Program-made: the position numbers and the translations under genes
Part shown: positions 1-14,000 of the stretch, piece by piece
Numbering within the stretch: position 1 is the stretch's first letter
How the letters are laid out: each line of letters begins with the position of its first letter
Assembly: GCF_037975245.1 (NCBI RefSeq)
Contig: NC_092577.1
Coordinates: forward strand, 26,101,398 to 26,165,397
From: Apostichopus japonicus
Lineage: Eukaryota; Echinodermata; Holothuroidea; Aspidochirotida; Stichopodidae
Length of the DNA: 64,000 nt
Direction of reading: 5' to 3'
The notes under the pieces: generated by a model
The model's database searches: none
Told to the model about the DNA's origin: nothing
The model's input: only the letters and a program-made list of their open reading frames with translations

Positions 1-605
1 GGAAGTCGAAGGATTTTGGTAGTAGTCAAAGGTCATTTGAGGTCACCAGTTGAGAAATGGTGACGAACTTTGTAAACGCGATATCTCAGGCACGGAATGT
101 CGGACCAACTTCATAGTCAGTGTGCATTTGGATCCTAGGGACCACCGGAAGTCGAAGGATTTTGGTAGAGGTCAAAGGTCATTTGAGGTCACCAGGGGAG
201 AAATGATGACGAACTTTGTAAACGCGATATCTCAGGCACGGGATGTCGGACCAACTTCATAGTCAGTGTGCATTTGGATCCTAGGGACCACCGGAAGTCG
301 AAGGATTTTGGTGCAGGTCAAAGGTCATTTGAGGTCACCAGGGGAGAAATGGTGACGAACTTTGTAAACGCGATATCTCAGGCACGGGATGTCGGACCAA
401 CTTCATAGTCAGTGTGCATTTGGATCCTAGGGACCACCGGAAGTCGAAGGATTTTGGTGCAGGTCAAAGGTCATTTGAGGTCACCAGTTGAGAAATGGTG
501 ACGAACTTTGTAAACGCGATATCTCAGGCACGGGAGGTCGGACCAACTTCATAGTCAGTGTGCACTTGGATCCTAGGGACCACCGGAAGTCGAAGGATTT
601 TGGTG

Positions 606-1854
606 CAGGTCAAAGGTCATTTGAGGTCACCAGTTGAGAAATGGTGACGAACTTTGTAAACGCGATATCTCAGGCACGGAAGGTCGGACCAACTTCATAG
701 TCAGTGTGCACGTGGATCCTAAGGACCACCGGAAGTCGAAGGATTTTGGTAGAGGTCATTTGGGGTCATTTGGGGTCACCAGTTGAGAAATGGTGACGAA
801 CTTTGTAAACGCGATATCTCAGGCACGGAATGTCGGACCAACTTCATAGTCAGTGTGCATTTGGATCCTAGGGACCACCGGAAGTCGAAGGATTTTGGTG
901 CAGGTCAAAGGTCATTTGAGGTCACCAGTTGAGAAATGGTGACGAACTTTGTAAACGCGATATCTCAGGCACGGGAGGTCGGACCAACTTCATAGTCAGT
1001 GTGCATTTGGATCCTAGGGACCACCGGAAGTCGAAGGATTTTGGTACAGGTCAAAGGTCATTTGAGGTCACCAGTTGAGAAATGGTGACGAACTTTGTAA
1101 ACGCGATATCTCAGGCACGGAATGTCGGACCAACTTCATAGTCAGTGTGCATTTGGATCCTAGGGACCACCGGAAGTCGAAGGATTTTGGTACAGGTCAA
1201 AGGTCATTTGAGGTCACCAGTTGAGAAATGGTGACGAACTTTGTAAACGCGATATCTCAGGCACGGAAGGTCGGACCAACTTCATAGTCAGTGTGCACGT
1301 GGATCCTAAGGACCACCGGAAGTCGAAGGATTTTGGTAGAGGTCATTTGGGGTCATTTGGGGTCACCAGTTGAGAAATGGTGACGAACTTTGTAAACGCG
1401 ATATCTCAGGCACGGAATGTCGGACCAACTTCATAGTCAGTGTGCATTTGGATCCTAGGGACCACCGGAAGTCGAAGGATTTTGGTGCAGGTCAAAGGTC
1501 ATTTGAGGTCACCAGTTGAGAAATGGTGACGAACTTTGTAAACGCGATATCTCAGGCACGGGAGGTCGGACCAACTTCATAGTCAGTGTGCATTTGGATC
1601 CTAGGGACCACCGGAAGTCGAAGGATTTTGGTACAGGTCAAAGGTCATTTGAGGTCACCAGTTGAGAAATGGTGACGAACTTTGTAAACGCGATATCTCA
1701 GGCACGGAATGTCGGACCAACTTCATAGTCAGTGTGCATTTGGATCCTAGGGACCACCGGAAGTCGAAGGATTTTGGTACAGGTCAAAGGTCATTTGAGG
1801 TCACCAGTTGAGAAATGGTGACGAACTTTGTAAACGCGATATCTCAGGCACGGA
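606..1854 (+). repeat. 4-monomer higher-order unit (587 bp) in tandem
   Basis: Positions 606-1267 match 1193-1854 at a constant offset of 587 bp, which is four monomers plus one 3-bp expansion of the half-site cluster. The 149-bp monomers starting their clusters at 753 and 1340 are corresponding members. This is a local unequal-exchange duplication. Confidence 0.8.
753..778 (+). promoter_or_regulatory. Expanded half-site cluster (DR4-DR4), +3-bp variant
   Basis: Here AGGTCA, GGGTCA and GGGTCA are each separated by TTTG, so the first spacing has changed from DR1 to DR4 and the monomer is 149 bp. I counted 36 such monomers, with clusters starting near 753, 1340, 2219, 2515, 4268, 4708, 6317, 6613, 9681, 10124, 11880, 12176, 13929, 14371, 17149, 17445, 19199, 19640, 21248, 21544, 24613, 25063, 26225, 28858, 30028, 30324, 33393, 35440, 39092, 42154, 42304, 46979, 55883, 56759, 59248 and 60123. 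Positions are hand-read to within a few bases. Confidence 0.7.
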
Positions 1855-4800
1855 ATGTCGGACCAACTTCATAGTCAGTGTGCACGTGGATCCTAGGGAT
1901 CACCGGAAGTCGAAGGATTTTGGTAGAGGTCAACGGTCATTTGAGGTCACCAGTTGAGAAATTGTGACGAACTTTGTAAACGCGATATCTCAGGCACGGG
2001 AGGTCGGACCAACTTCATAGTCAGTGTGCACGTGGATCCTAGGGACCACCGGAAGTCGAAGGATTTTGGTAGAGGTCAAAGGTCATTTGAGGTCACCAGG
2101 GGAGAAATGGTGACGAACTTTGTAAACGCGATATCTCAGGCACGGAATGTCGGACCAACTTCATAGTCAGTGTGCACGTGGATCCTAGGGACCACCGGAA
2201 GTCGAAGGATTTTGGTAGAGGTCATTTGAGGTCATTTGGGGTCACCAGTTGAGAAATGGTGACGAACTTTGTAAACGCGATATCTCAGGCACGGAATGTC
2301 GGACCAACTTCATAGTCAGTGTGCATTTGGATCCTAGGGACCACCGGAAGTCGAAGGATTTTGGTGCAGGTCAAAGGTCATTTGAGGTCACCAGTTGAGA
2401 AATGGTGACGAACTTTGTAAACGCGATATCTCAGGCACGGAAGGTCGGACCAACTTCATAGTCAGTGTGCACGTGGATCCTAGGGACCACCGGAAGTCGA
2501 AGGATTTTGGTAGAGGTCATTTGAGGTCATTTGGGGTCACCAGTTGAGAAATGGTGACGAACTTTGTAAACGCGATATCTCAGGCACGGAATGTCGGACC
2601 AACTTCATAGTCAGTGTGCATTTGGATCCTAGGGACCACCGGAAGTCGAAGGATTTTGGTGCAGGTCAAAGGTCATTTGAGGTCACCAGTTGAGAAATGG
2701 TGACGAACTTTGTAAACGCGATATCTCAGGCAGGGGAGGTCGGACCAACTTCATAGTCAGTGTGCATTTGGATCCTAGGGACCACCGGAAGTCGAAGGAT
2801 TTTGGTACAGGTCAAAGGTCATTTGAGGTCACCAGTTGAGAAATGGTGACGAACTTTGTAAACGCGATATCTCAGGCACGGAATGTCGGACCAACTTCAT
2901 AGTCAGTGTGCACGTGGATCCTAGGGACCACCGGAAGTCGAAGGATTTTGGTAGAGGTGAAAGGTCATTTGAGGTCACCAGGGGAGAAATGGTGACGAAC
3001 TTTGTAAACGCGATATCTCAGGCACGGAATGTCGGACCAACTTCATAGTCAGTGTGCACGTGGATCCTAGGGACCACCGGAAGTCGAAGGATTTTGGTAG
3101 AGGTCAAAGGTCATTTGAGGTCACCAGGGGAGAAATGGTGACGAACTTTGTAAACGCGATATCTCAGGCACGGAATGTCGGACCAACTTCAGAGTCAGTG
3201 TGCACGTGGATCCTAGGGACCACCGGAAGTCGAAGGATTTTGGTACAGGTCAAAGGTCATTTGAGGTCACCAGTTGAGAAATGGTGACGAACTTTGTAAA
3301 CGCGATATCTCAGGCACGGAATGTCGGACCAACTTCATAGTCAGTGTGCACGTGGATCCTAGAGACCACCGGAAGTCGAAGGATTTTGGTGCAGGTCAAA
3401 GGTCATTTGAGGTCACCAGTTGAGAAATGGTGACGAACTTTGTAAACGCGATATCTCAGGCACGGAATGTCGGACCAACTTCATAGTCAGTGTGCACGTG
3501 GATCCTAGAGATCACCGGAAGTCGAAGGATTTTGGTAGTAGTCAAAGGTCATTTGAGGTCACCAGTTGAGAAATGGTGACGAACTTTGTAAACGCGATAT
3601 CTCAGGCACGGAATGTCGGACCAACTTCATAGTCAGTGTGCATTTGGATCCTAGAGACCACCGGAAGTCGAAGGATTTTGGTAGAGGTCAAAGGTCATTT
3701 GAGGTCACCAGGGGAGAAATGATGACGAACTTTGTAAACGCGATATCTCAGGCACGGGATGTCGGACCAACTTCATAGTCAGTGTGCATTTGGATCCTAG
3801 GGACCACCGTAAGTCGAAGGATTTTGGTGCAGGTCAAAGGTCATTTGAGGTCACCAGGGGAGAAATGGTGACGAACTTTGTAAACGCGATATCTCAGGCA
3901 CGGGATGTCGGACCAACTTCATAGTCAGTGTGCATTTGGATCCTAGGGACCACCGGAAGTCGAAGGATTTTGGTGCAGGTCAAAGGTCATTTGAGGTCAC
4001 CAGTTGAGAAATGGTGACGAACTTTGTAAACGCGATATCTCAGGCACGGGAGGTCGGACCAACTTCATAGTCAGTGTGCACTTGGATCCTAGGGACCACC
4101 GGAAGTCGAAGGATTTTGGTGCAGGTCAAAGGTCATTTGAGGTCACCAGTTGAGAAATGGTGACGAACTTTGTAAACGCGATATCTCAGGCACGGAAGGT
4201 CGGACCAACTTCATAGTCAGTGTGCACGTGGATCCTAAGGACCACCGGAAGTCGAAGGATTTTGGTAGAGGTCATTTGGGGTCATTTGGGGTCACCAGTT
4301 GAGAAATGGTGACGAACTTTGTAAACGCGATATCTCAGGCACGGAATGTCGGACCAACTTCATAGTCAGTGTGCATTTGGATCCTAGGGACCACCGGAAG
4401 TCGAAGGATTTTGGTGCAGGTCAAAGGTCATTTGAGGTCACCAGTTGAGAAATGGTGACGAACTTTGTAAACGCGATATCTCAGGCACGGGAGGTCGGAC
4501 CAACTTCATAGTCAGTGTGCATTTGGATCCTAGGGACCACCGGAAGTCGAAGGATTTTGGTGCAGGTCAAAGGTCATTTGAGGTCACCAGTTGAGAAATG
4601 GTGACGAACTTTGTAAACGCGATATCTCAGGCACGGAATGTCGGACCAACTTCATAGTCAGTGTGCACGTGGATCCTAAGGACCACCGGAAGTCGAAGGA
4701 TTTTGGTAGAGGTCATTTGGGGTCATTTGAGGTCACCAGTTGAGAAATGGTGACGAACTTTGTAAACGCGATATCTCAGGCACGGAATGTCGGACCAACT

Positions 4801-6639
4801 TCATAGTCAGTGTGCACGTGAATCCTAGGGATCACCGGAAGTCGAAGGATTTTGGTAGAGGTCAAAGGTCATTTGAGGTCACCAGTTGAGAAATGGTGAC
4901 GAACTTTGTAAACGCGATATCTCAGGCACGGAATGTCGGACCAACTTCATAGTCAGTGTGCACGTGGATCCTAGGGACCACCGGAAGTCGAAGGATTTTG
5001 GTAGAGGTCAAAGGTCATTTGAGGTCACCAGGGGAGAAATGGTGACGAACTTTGTAAACGCGATATCTCAGGCACGGAATGTCGGACCAACTTCATAGTC
5101 AGTGTGCACGTGGATCCTAGGGACCACCGGAAGTCGAAGGATTTTGGTAGAGGTCAAAGGTCATTTGAGGTCACCAGTTGAGAAATGGTGACGAACTTTG
5201 TAAACGCGATATCTCAGGCACGGAATGTCGGACCAACTTCATAGTCAGTGTGCACGTGGATCCTAGGGATCACCGGAAGTCGAAGGATTTTGGTGCAGGT
5301 CAAAGGTCATTTGAGGTCACCAGTTGAGAAATGGTGACGAACTTTTTAAACGCGATATCTCAGGCACGGAATGTCGGACCAACTTCATAATCAGTGTGCA
5401 CGTGGATCCTAGGGACCACCGGAAGTCGAAGGATTTTGGTGCAGGTCAAAGGTCATTTGAGGTCACCAGTTGAGAAATGGTGACGAACTTTGTAAACGCG
5501 ATATCTCAGGCACGGGAGGTCGGACCAACTTCATAGTCAGTGTGCATTTGGATCCTAGGGACCACCGGAAGTCGAAGGATTTTGGTACAGGTCAAAGGTC
5601 ATTTGAGGTCACCAGTTGAGAAATGGTGACGAACTTTGTAAACGCGATATCTCAGGCACGGAATGTCGGACCAACTTCATAGTCAGTGTGCACGTGGATC
5701 CTAGGGATCACCGGAAGTCGAAGGATTTTGGTAGAGGTCAACGGTCATTTGAGGTCACCAGTTGAGAAATTGTGACGAACTTTGTAAACGCGATATCTCA
5801 GGCACGGGAGGTCGGACCAACTTCATAGTCAGTGTGCACGTGGATCCTAGGGACCACCGGAAGTCGAAGGATTTTGGTAGAGGTCAAAGGTCATTTGAGG
5901 TCACCAGGGGAGAAATGGTGACGAACTTTGTAAACGCGATATCTCAGGCACGGAATGTCGGACCAACTTCATAGTCAGTGTGCATTTGGATCCTAGGGAC
6001 CACCGGAAGTCGAAGGATTTTGGTAGAGGTCAAAGGTCATTTGAGGTCACCAGTTGAGAAATGGTGACGAACTTTGTAAACGCGATATCTCAGGCACGGA
6101 ATGTCGGACCAACTTCATAGTCAGTGTGCACTTGGATACTAGGGACCACCGGAATTCGAAGGATTTTGGTGCAGGTCAAAGGTCATTTGAGGTCACCAGT
6201 TGAGAAATGGTGACGAACTTTGTAAACGCGATATCTCAGGCACGGAAGGTCGGACCAACTTCATAGTCAGTGTGCACGTGGATCCTAGGGACCACCGGAA
6301 GTCGAAGGATTTTGGTAGAGGTCATTTGAGGTCATTTGGGGTCACCAGTTGAGAAATGGTGACGAACTTTGTAAACGCGATATCTCAGGCACGGAATGTC
6401 GGACCAACTTCATAGTCAGTGTGCATTTGGATCCTAGGGACCACCGGAAGTCGAAGGATTTTGGTGCAGGTCAAAGGTCATTTGAGGTCACCAGTTGAGA
6501 AATGGTGACGAACTTTGTAAACGCGATATCTCAGGCACGGAAGGTCGGACCAACTTCATAGTCAGTGTGCACGTGGATCCTAGGGACCACCGGAAGTCGA
6601 AGGATTTTGGTAGAGGTCATTTGAGGTCATTTGGGGTCA

Positions 6640-9493
6640 CCAGTTGAGAAATGGTGACGAACTTTGTAAACGCGATATCTCAGGCACGGAATGTCGGACC
6701 AACTTCATAGTCAGTGTGCATTTGGATCCTAGGGACCACCGGAAGTCGAAGGATTTTGGTGCAGGTCAAAGGTCATTTGAGGTCACCAGTTGAGAAATGG
6801 TGACGAACTTTGTAAACGCGATATCTCAGGCAGGGGAGGTCGGACCAACTTCATAGTCAGTGTGCATTTGGATCCTAGGGACCACCGGAAGTCGAAGGAT
6901 TTTGGTAGAGGTGAAAGGTCATTTGAGGTCACCAGTTGAGAAATGGTGACGAACTTTGTAAACGCGATATCTCAGGCACGGAATGTCGGACCAACTTCAT
7001 AGTCAGTGTGCACGTGGATCCTAGGGACCACCGGAAGTCGAAGGATTTTGGTAGAGGTGAAAGGTCATTTGAGGTCACCAGGGGAGAAATGGTGACGAAC
7101 TTTGTAAACGCGATATCTCAGGCACGGAATGTCGGACCAACTTCATAGTCAGTGTGCACGTGGATCCTAGGGACCACCGGAAGTCGAAGGATTTTGGTAG
7201 AGGTCAAAGGTCATTTGAGGTCACCAGGGGAGAAATGGTGACGAACTTTGTAAACGCGATATCTCAGGCACGGAATGTCGGACCAACTTCAGAGTCAGTG
7301 TGCACGTGGATCCTAGGGACCACCGGAAGTCGAAGGATTTTGGTACAGGTCAAAGGTCATTTGAGGTCACCAGTTGAGAAATGGTGACGAACTTTGTAAA
7401 CGCGATATCTCAGGCACGGAATGTCGGACCAACTTCATAGTCAGTGTGCACGTGGATCCTAGAGACCACCGGAAGTCGAAGGATTTTGGTGCAGGTCAAA
7501 GGTCATTTGAGGTCACCAGTTGAGAAATGGTGACGAACTTTGTAAACGCGATATCTCAGGCACGGAATGTCGGACCAACTTCATAGTCAGTGTGCACGTG
7601 GATCCTAGGGATCACCGGAAGTCGAAGGATTTTGGTAGTAGTCAAAGGTCATTTGAGGTCACCAGTTGAGAAATGGTGACGAACTTTGTAAACGCGATAT
7701 CTCAGGCACGGAATGTCGGACCAACTTCATAGTCAGTGTGCATTTGGATCCTAGGGACCACCGGAAGTCGAAGGATTTTGGTAGAGGTCAAAGGTCATTT
7801 GAGGTCACCAGGGGAGAAATGATGACGAACTTTGTAAACGCGATATCTCAGGCACGGGATGTCGGACCAACTTCATAGTCAGTGTGCATTTGGATCCTAG
7901 GGACCACCGGAAGTCGAAGGATTTTGGTGCAGGTCAAAGGTCATTTGAGGTCACCAGGGGAGAAATGGTGACGAACTTTGTAAACGCGATATCTCAGGCA
8001 CGGGATGTCGGACCAACTTCATAGTCAGTGTGCATTTGGATCCTAGGGACCACCGGAAGTCGAAGGATTTTGGTGCAGGTCAAAGGTCATTTGAGGTCAC
8101 CAGTTGAGAAATGGTGACGAACTTTGTAAACGCGATATCTCAGGCACGGAATGTCGGACCAACTTCATAGTCAGTGTGCATTTGGATCCTAGGGACCACC
8201 GGAAGTCGAAGGATTTTGGTGCAGGTCAAAGGTCATTTGAGGTCACCAGTTGAGAAATGGTGACGAACTTTGTAAACGCGATATCTCAGGCAGGGGAGGT
8301 CGGACCAACTTCATAGTCAGTGTGCATTTGGATCCTAGGGACCACCGGAAGTCGAAGGATTTTGGTAGAGGTGAAAGGTCATTTGAGGTCACCAGTTGAG
8401 AAATGGTGACGAACTTTGTAAACGCGATATCTCAGGCACGGAATGTCGGACCAACTTCATAGTCAGTGTGCACGTGGATCCTAGGGACCACCGGAAGTCG
8501 AAGGATTTTGGTAGAGGTGAAAGGTCATTTGAGGTCACCAGGGGAGAAATGGTGACGAACTTTGTAAACGCGATATCTCAGGCACGGAATGTCGGACCAA
8601 CTTCATAGTCAGTGTGCACGTGGATCCTAGGGACCACCGGAAGTCGAAGGATTTTGGTAGAGGTCAAAGGTCATTTGAGGTCACCAGGGGAGAAATGGTG
8701 ACGAACTTTGTAAACGCGATATCTCAGGCACGGAATGTCGGACCAACTTCAGAGTCAGTGTGCACGTGGATCCTAGGGACCACCGGAAGTCGAAGGATTT
8801 TGGTACAGGTCAAAGGTCATTTGAGGTCACCAGTTGAGAAATGGTGACGAACTTTGTAAACGCGATATCTCAGGCACGGAATGTCGGACCAACTTCATAG
8901 TCAGTGTGCACGTGGATCCTAGGGACCACCGGAAGTCGAAGGATTTTGGTGCAGGTCAAAGGTCATTTGAGGTCACCAGTTGAGAAATGGTGACGAACTT
9001 TGTAAACGCGATATCTCAGGCACGGAATGTCGGACCAACTTCATAGTCAGTGTGCACGTGGATCCTAGGGATCACCGGAAGTCGAAGGATTTTGGTAGTA
9101 GTCAAAGGTCATTTGAGGTCACCAGTTGAGAAATGGTGACGAACTTTGTAAACGCGATATCTCAGGCACGGAATGTCGGACCAACTTCATAGTCAGTGTG
9201 CATTTGGATCCTAGGGACCACCGGAAGTCGAAGGATTTTGGTAGAGGTCAAAGGTCATTTGAGGTCACCAGGGGAGAAATGATGACGAACTTTGTAAACG
9301 CGATATCTCAGGCACGGGATGTCGGACCAACTTCATAGTCAGTGTGCATTTGGATCCTAGGGACCACCGGAAGTCGAAGGATTTTGGTGCAGGTCAAAGG
9401 TCATTTGAGGTCACCAGGGGAGAAATGGTGACGAACTTTGTAAACGCGATATCTCAGGCACGGGATGTCGGACCAACTTCATAGTCAGTGTGC
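6640..9493 (+). repeat. 10-monomer higher-order unit (1460 bp) in tandem
   Basis: Positions 6640-8033 match 8100-9493 at an offset of exactly 1460 bp. Markers present in both include CAGGGGAGGTCGG (6831 and 8291), AGGTGAAAGGTCA, CAGAGTCAG (7270 and 8730) and GTAGTAGTCA. One difference is CTAGAGACC at 7459 against CTAGGGACC at 8919. The same duplication is carried along in the second 9.2-kb block, between about 21.7 and 24.1 kb. Confidence 0.85.
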
Positions 9494-11002
9494 ACTTGGA
9501 TCCTAGGGACCACCGGAAGTCGAAGGATTTTGGTGCAGGTCAAAGGTCATTTGAGGTCACCAGTTGAGAAATGGTGACGAACTTTGTAAACGCGATATCT
9601 CAGGCACGGAAGGTCGGACCAACTTCATAGTCAGTGTGCACGTGGATCCTAAGGACCACCGGAAGTCGAAGGATTTTGGTAGAGGTCATTTGGGGTCATT
9701 TGGGGTCACCAGTTGAGAAATGGTGACGAACTTTGTAAACGCGATATCTCAGGCACGGAATGTCGGACCAACTTCATAGTCAGTGTGCATTTGGATCCTA
9801 GGGACCACCGGAAGTCGAAGGATTTTGGTGCAGGTCAAAGGTCATTTGAGGTCACCAGTTGAGAAATGGTGACGAACTTTGTAAACGCGATATCTCAGGC
9901 ACGGGAGGTCGGACCAACTTCATAGTCAGTGTGCATTTGGATCCTAGGGACCACCGGAAGTCGAAGGATTTTGGTGCAGGTCAAAGGTCATTTGAGGTAA
10001 CCAGTTGAGAAATGGTGACGAACTTTGTAAACGCGATATCTCAGGCACGGAATGTCGGACCAACTTCATAGTCAGTGTGCACGTGGATCCTAAGGACCAC
10101 CGGAAGTCGAAGGATTTTGGTAGAGGTCATTTGGGGTCATTTGAGGTCACCAGTTGAGAAATGGTGACGAACTTTGTAAACGCGATATCTCAGGCACGGA
10201 ATGTCGGACCAACTTCATAGTCAGTGTGCACGTGGATCCTAGGGATCACCGGAAGTCGAAGGATTTTGGTAGAGGTCAAAGGTCATTTGAGGTCACCAGT
10301 TGAGAAATGGTGACGAACTTTGTAAACGCGATATCTCAGGCACGGAATGTCGGACCAACTTCATAGTCAGTGTGCACGTGGATCCTAGGGACCACCGGAA
10401 GTCGAAGGATTTTGGTAGAGGTCAAAGGTCATTTGAGGTCACCAGTTGAGAAATGGTGACGAACTTTGTAAACGCGATATCTCAGGCACGGAATGTCGGA
10501 CCAACTTCATAGTCAGTGTGCACGTGGATCCTAGGGACCACCGGAAGTCGAAGGATTTTGGTAGAGGTCAAAGGTCATTTGAGGTCACCAGTTGAGAAAT
10601 GGTGACGAACTTTGTAAACGCGATATCTCAGGCACGGAATGTCGGACCAACTTCATAGTCAGTGTGCACGTGGATCCTAGGGATCACCGGAAGTCGAAGG
10701 ATTTTGGTGCAGGTCAAAGGTCATTTGAGGTCACCAGTTGAGAAATGGTGACGAACTTTGTAAACGCGATATCTCAGGCACGGAATGTCGGACCAACTTC
10801 ATAATCAGTGTGCACGTGGATCCTAGGGACCACCGGAAGTCGAAGGATTTTGGTGCAGGTCAAAGGTCATTTGAGGTCACCAGTTGAGAAATGGTGACGA
10901 ACTTTGTAAACGCGATATCTCAGGCACGGGAGGTCGGACCAACTTCATAGTCAGTGTGCACGTGGATCCTAGGGACCACCGGAAGTCGAAGGATTTTGGT
11001 AG

Positions 11003-11016
11003 AGGTCAAAAGGTCA
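11003..11016 (+). promoter_or_regulatory. DR2 variant of the half-site cluster
   Basis: A single added A turns the first pair into AGGTCA-AA-AGGTCA, the DR2 spacing used by retinoic acid receptor-RXR heterodimers. The monomer is 147 bp. Confidence 0.6.
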
Positions 11017-14000
11017 TTTGAGGTCACCAGGGGAGAAATGGTGACGAACTTTGTAAACGCGATATCTCAGGCACGGAATGTCGGACCAACTTCATAGTCA
11101 GTGTGCATTTGGATCCTAGGGACCACCGGAAGTCGAAGGATTTTGGTGCAGGTCAAAGGTCATTTGAGGTCACCAGGGGAGAAATGATGACGAACTTTGT
11201 AAACGCGATATCTCAGGCACGGGATGTCGGACCAACTTCATAGTCAGTGTGCATTTGGATCCTAGGGACCACCGGAAGTCGAAGGATTTTGGTGCAGGTC
11301 AAAGGTCATTTGAGGTCACCAGGGGAGAAATGGTGACGAACTTTGTAAACGCGATATCTCAGGCACGGGATGTCGGACCAACTTCATAGTCAGTGTGCAT
11401 TTGGATCCTAGGGACCACCGGAAGTCGAAGGATTTTGGTGCAGGTCAAAGGTCATTTGAGGTCACCAGGGGAGAAATGGTGACGAACTTTGTAAACGCGA
11501 TATCTCAGGCACGGGAGGTCGGACCAACTTCATAGTCAGTGTGCACTTGGATCCTAGGGACCACCGGAAGTCGAAGGATTTTGGTGCAGGTCAAAGGTCA
11601 TTTGAGGTCACCAGTTGAGAAATGGTGACGAACTTTGTAAACGCGATATCTCAGGCACGGAAGGTCGGACCAACTTCATAGTCAGTGTGCACGTGGATCC
11701 TAGGGACCACCGGAAGTCGAAGGATTTTGGTGCAGGTCAAAGGTCATTTGAGGTCACCAGTTGAGAAATGGTGACGAACTTTGTAAACGCGATATCTCAG
11801 GCACGGAAGGTCGGACCAACTTCATAGTCAGTGTGCACGTGGATCCTAGGGACCACCGGAAGTCGAAGGATTTTGGTAGAGGTCATTTGAGGTCATTTGG
11901 GGTCACCAGTTGAGAAATGGTGACGAACTTTGTAAACGCGATATCTCAGGCACGGAATGTCGGACCAACTTCATAGTCAGTGTGCATTTGGATCCTAGGG
12001 ACCACCGGAAGTCGAAGGATTTTGGTGCAGGTCAAAGGTCATTTGAGGTCACCAGTTGAGAAATGGTGACGAACTTTGTAAACGCGATATCTCAGGCACG
12101 GAAGGTCGGACCAACTTCATAGTCAGTGTGCACGTGGATCCTAGGGACCACCGGAAGTCGAAGGATTTTGGTAGAGGTCATTTGAGGTCATTTGGGGTCA
12201 CCAGTTGAGAAATGGTGACGAACTTTGTAAACGCGATATCTCAGGCACGGAATGTCGGACCAACTTCATAGTCAGTGTGCATTTGGATCCTAGGGACCAC
12301 CGGAAGTCGAAGGATTTTGGTGCAGGTCAAAGGTCATTTGAGGTCACCAGTTGAGAAATGGTGACGAACTTTGTAAACGCGATATCTCAGGCAGGGGAGG
12401 TCGGACCAACTTCATAGTCAGTGTGCATTTGGATCCTAGGGACCACCGGAAGTCGAAGGATTTTGGTACAGGTCAAAGGTCATTTGAGGTCACCAGTTGA
12501 GAAATGGTGACGAACTTTGTAAACGCGATATCTCAGGCACGGAATGTCGGACCAACTTCATAGTCAGTGTGCACGTGGATCCTAGGGACCACCGGAAGTC
12601 GAAGGATTTTGGTAGAGGTGAAAGGTCATTTGAGGTCACCAGGGGAGAAATGGTGACGAACTTTGTAAACGCGATATCTCAGGCACGGAATGTCGGACCA
12701 ACTTCATAGTCAGTGTGCACGTGGATCCTAGGGACCACCGGAAGTCGAAGGATTTTGGTAGAGGTCAAAGGTCATTTGAGGTCACCAGGGGAGAAATGGT
12801 GACGAACTTTGTAAACGCGATATCTCAGGCACGGAATGTCGGACCAACTTCAGAGTCAGTGTGCACGTGGATCCTAGGGACCACCGGAAGTCGAAGGATT
12901 TTGGTACAGGTCAAAGGTCATTTGAGGTCACCAGTTGAGAAATGGTGACGAACTTTGTAAACGCGATATCTCAGGCACGGAATGTCGGACCAACTTCATA
13001 GTCAGTGTGCACGTGGATCCTAGAGACCACCGGAAGTCGAAGGATTTTGGTGCAGGTCAAAGGTCATTTGAGGTCACCAGTTGAGAAATGGTGACGAACT
13101 TTGTAAACGCGATATCTCAGGCACGGAATGTCGGACCAACTTCATAGTCAGTGTGCACGTGGATCCTAGAGATCACCGGAAGTCGAAGGATTTTGGTAGT
13201 AGTCAAAGGTCATTTGAGGTCACCAGTTGAGAAATGGTGACGAACTTTGTAAACGCGATATCTCAGGCACGGAATGTCGGACCAACTTCATAGTCAGTGT
13301 GCATTTGGATCCTAGAGACCACCGGAAGTCGAAGGATTTTGGTAGAGGTCAAAGGTCATTTGAGGTCACCAGGGGAGAAATGATGACGAACTTTGTAAAC
13401 GCGATATCTCAGGCACGGGATGTCGGACCAACTTCATAGTCAGTGTGCATTTGGATCCTAGGGACCACCGTAAGTCGAAGGATTTTGGTGCAGGTCAAAG
13501 GTCATTTGAGGTCACCAGGGGAGAAATGGTGACGAACTTTGTAAACGCGATATCTCAGGCACGGGATGTCGGACCAACTTCATAGTCAGTGTGCATTTGG
13601 ATCCTAGGGACCACCGGAAGTCGAAGGATTTTGGTGCAGGTCAAAGGTCATTTGAGGTCACCAGTTGAGAAATGGTGACGAACTTTGTAAACGCGATATC
13701 TCAGGCACGGGAGGTCGGACCAACTTCATAGTCAGTGTGCACTTGGATCCTAGGGACCACCGGAAGTCGAAGGATTTTGGTGCAGGTCAAAGGTCATTTG
13801 AGGTCACCAGTTGAGAAATGGTGACGAACTTTGTAAACGCGATATCTCAGGCACGGAAGGTCGGACCAACTTCATAGTCAGTGTGCACGTGGATCCTAAG
13901 GACCACCGGAAGTCGAAGGATTTTGGTAGAGGTCATTTGGGGTCATTTGGGGTCACCAGTTGAGAAATGGTGACGAACTTTGTAAACGCGATATCTCAGG

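Larger units (their letters stand above)
2110..11293 (+). repeat. 9.2-kb segmental block, copy 1
   Basis: This block corresponds to 17040-26223 at an offset of 14930 bp. Shared rare markers include the AGGTGAAAGGTCA clusters, the CAGAGTCAG copies, the GTAGTAGTCA copies, the TTTTTAAACG copy, the GAGGTAACC copy (9998 and 24928) and the 147-bp monomer (11003 and 25933). The offset drops to 14784 between about 6.8 and 9.06 kb because one CAGGGGAGGTCGG monomer (near 6830) is absent from the other copy, then returns to 14930 because copy 2 has a doubled GTAGTAGTCA monomer near 23.9-24.05 kb. Positions 2110-5876 also match 11771-15537 at an offset of 9661 bp. Confidence 0.85.
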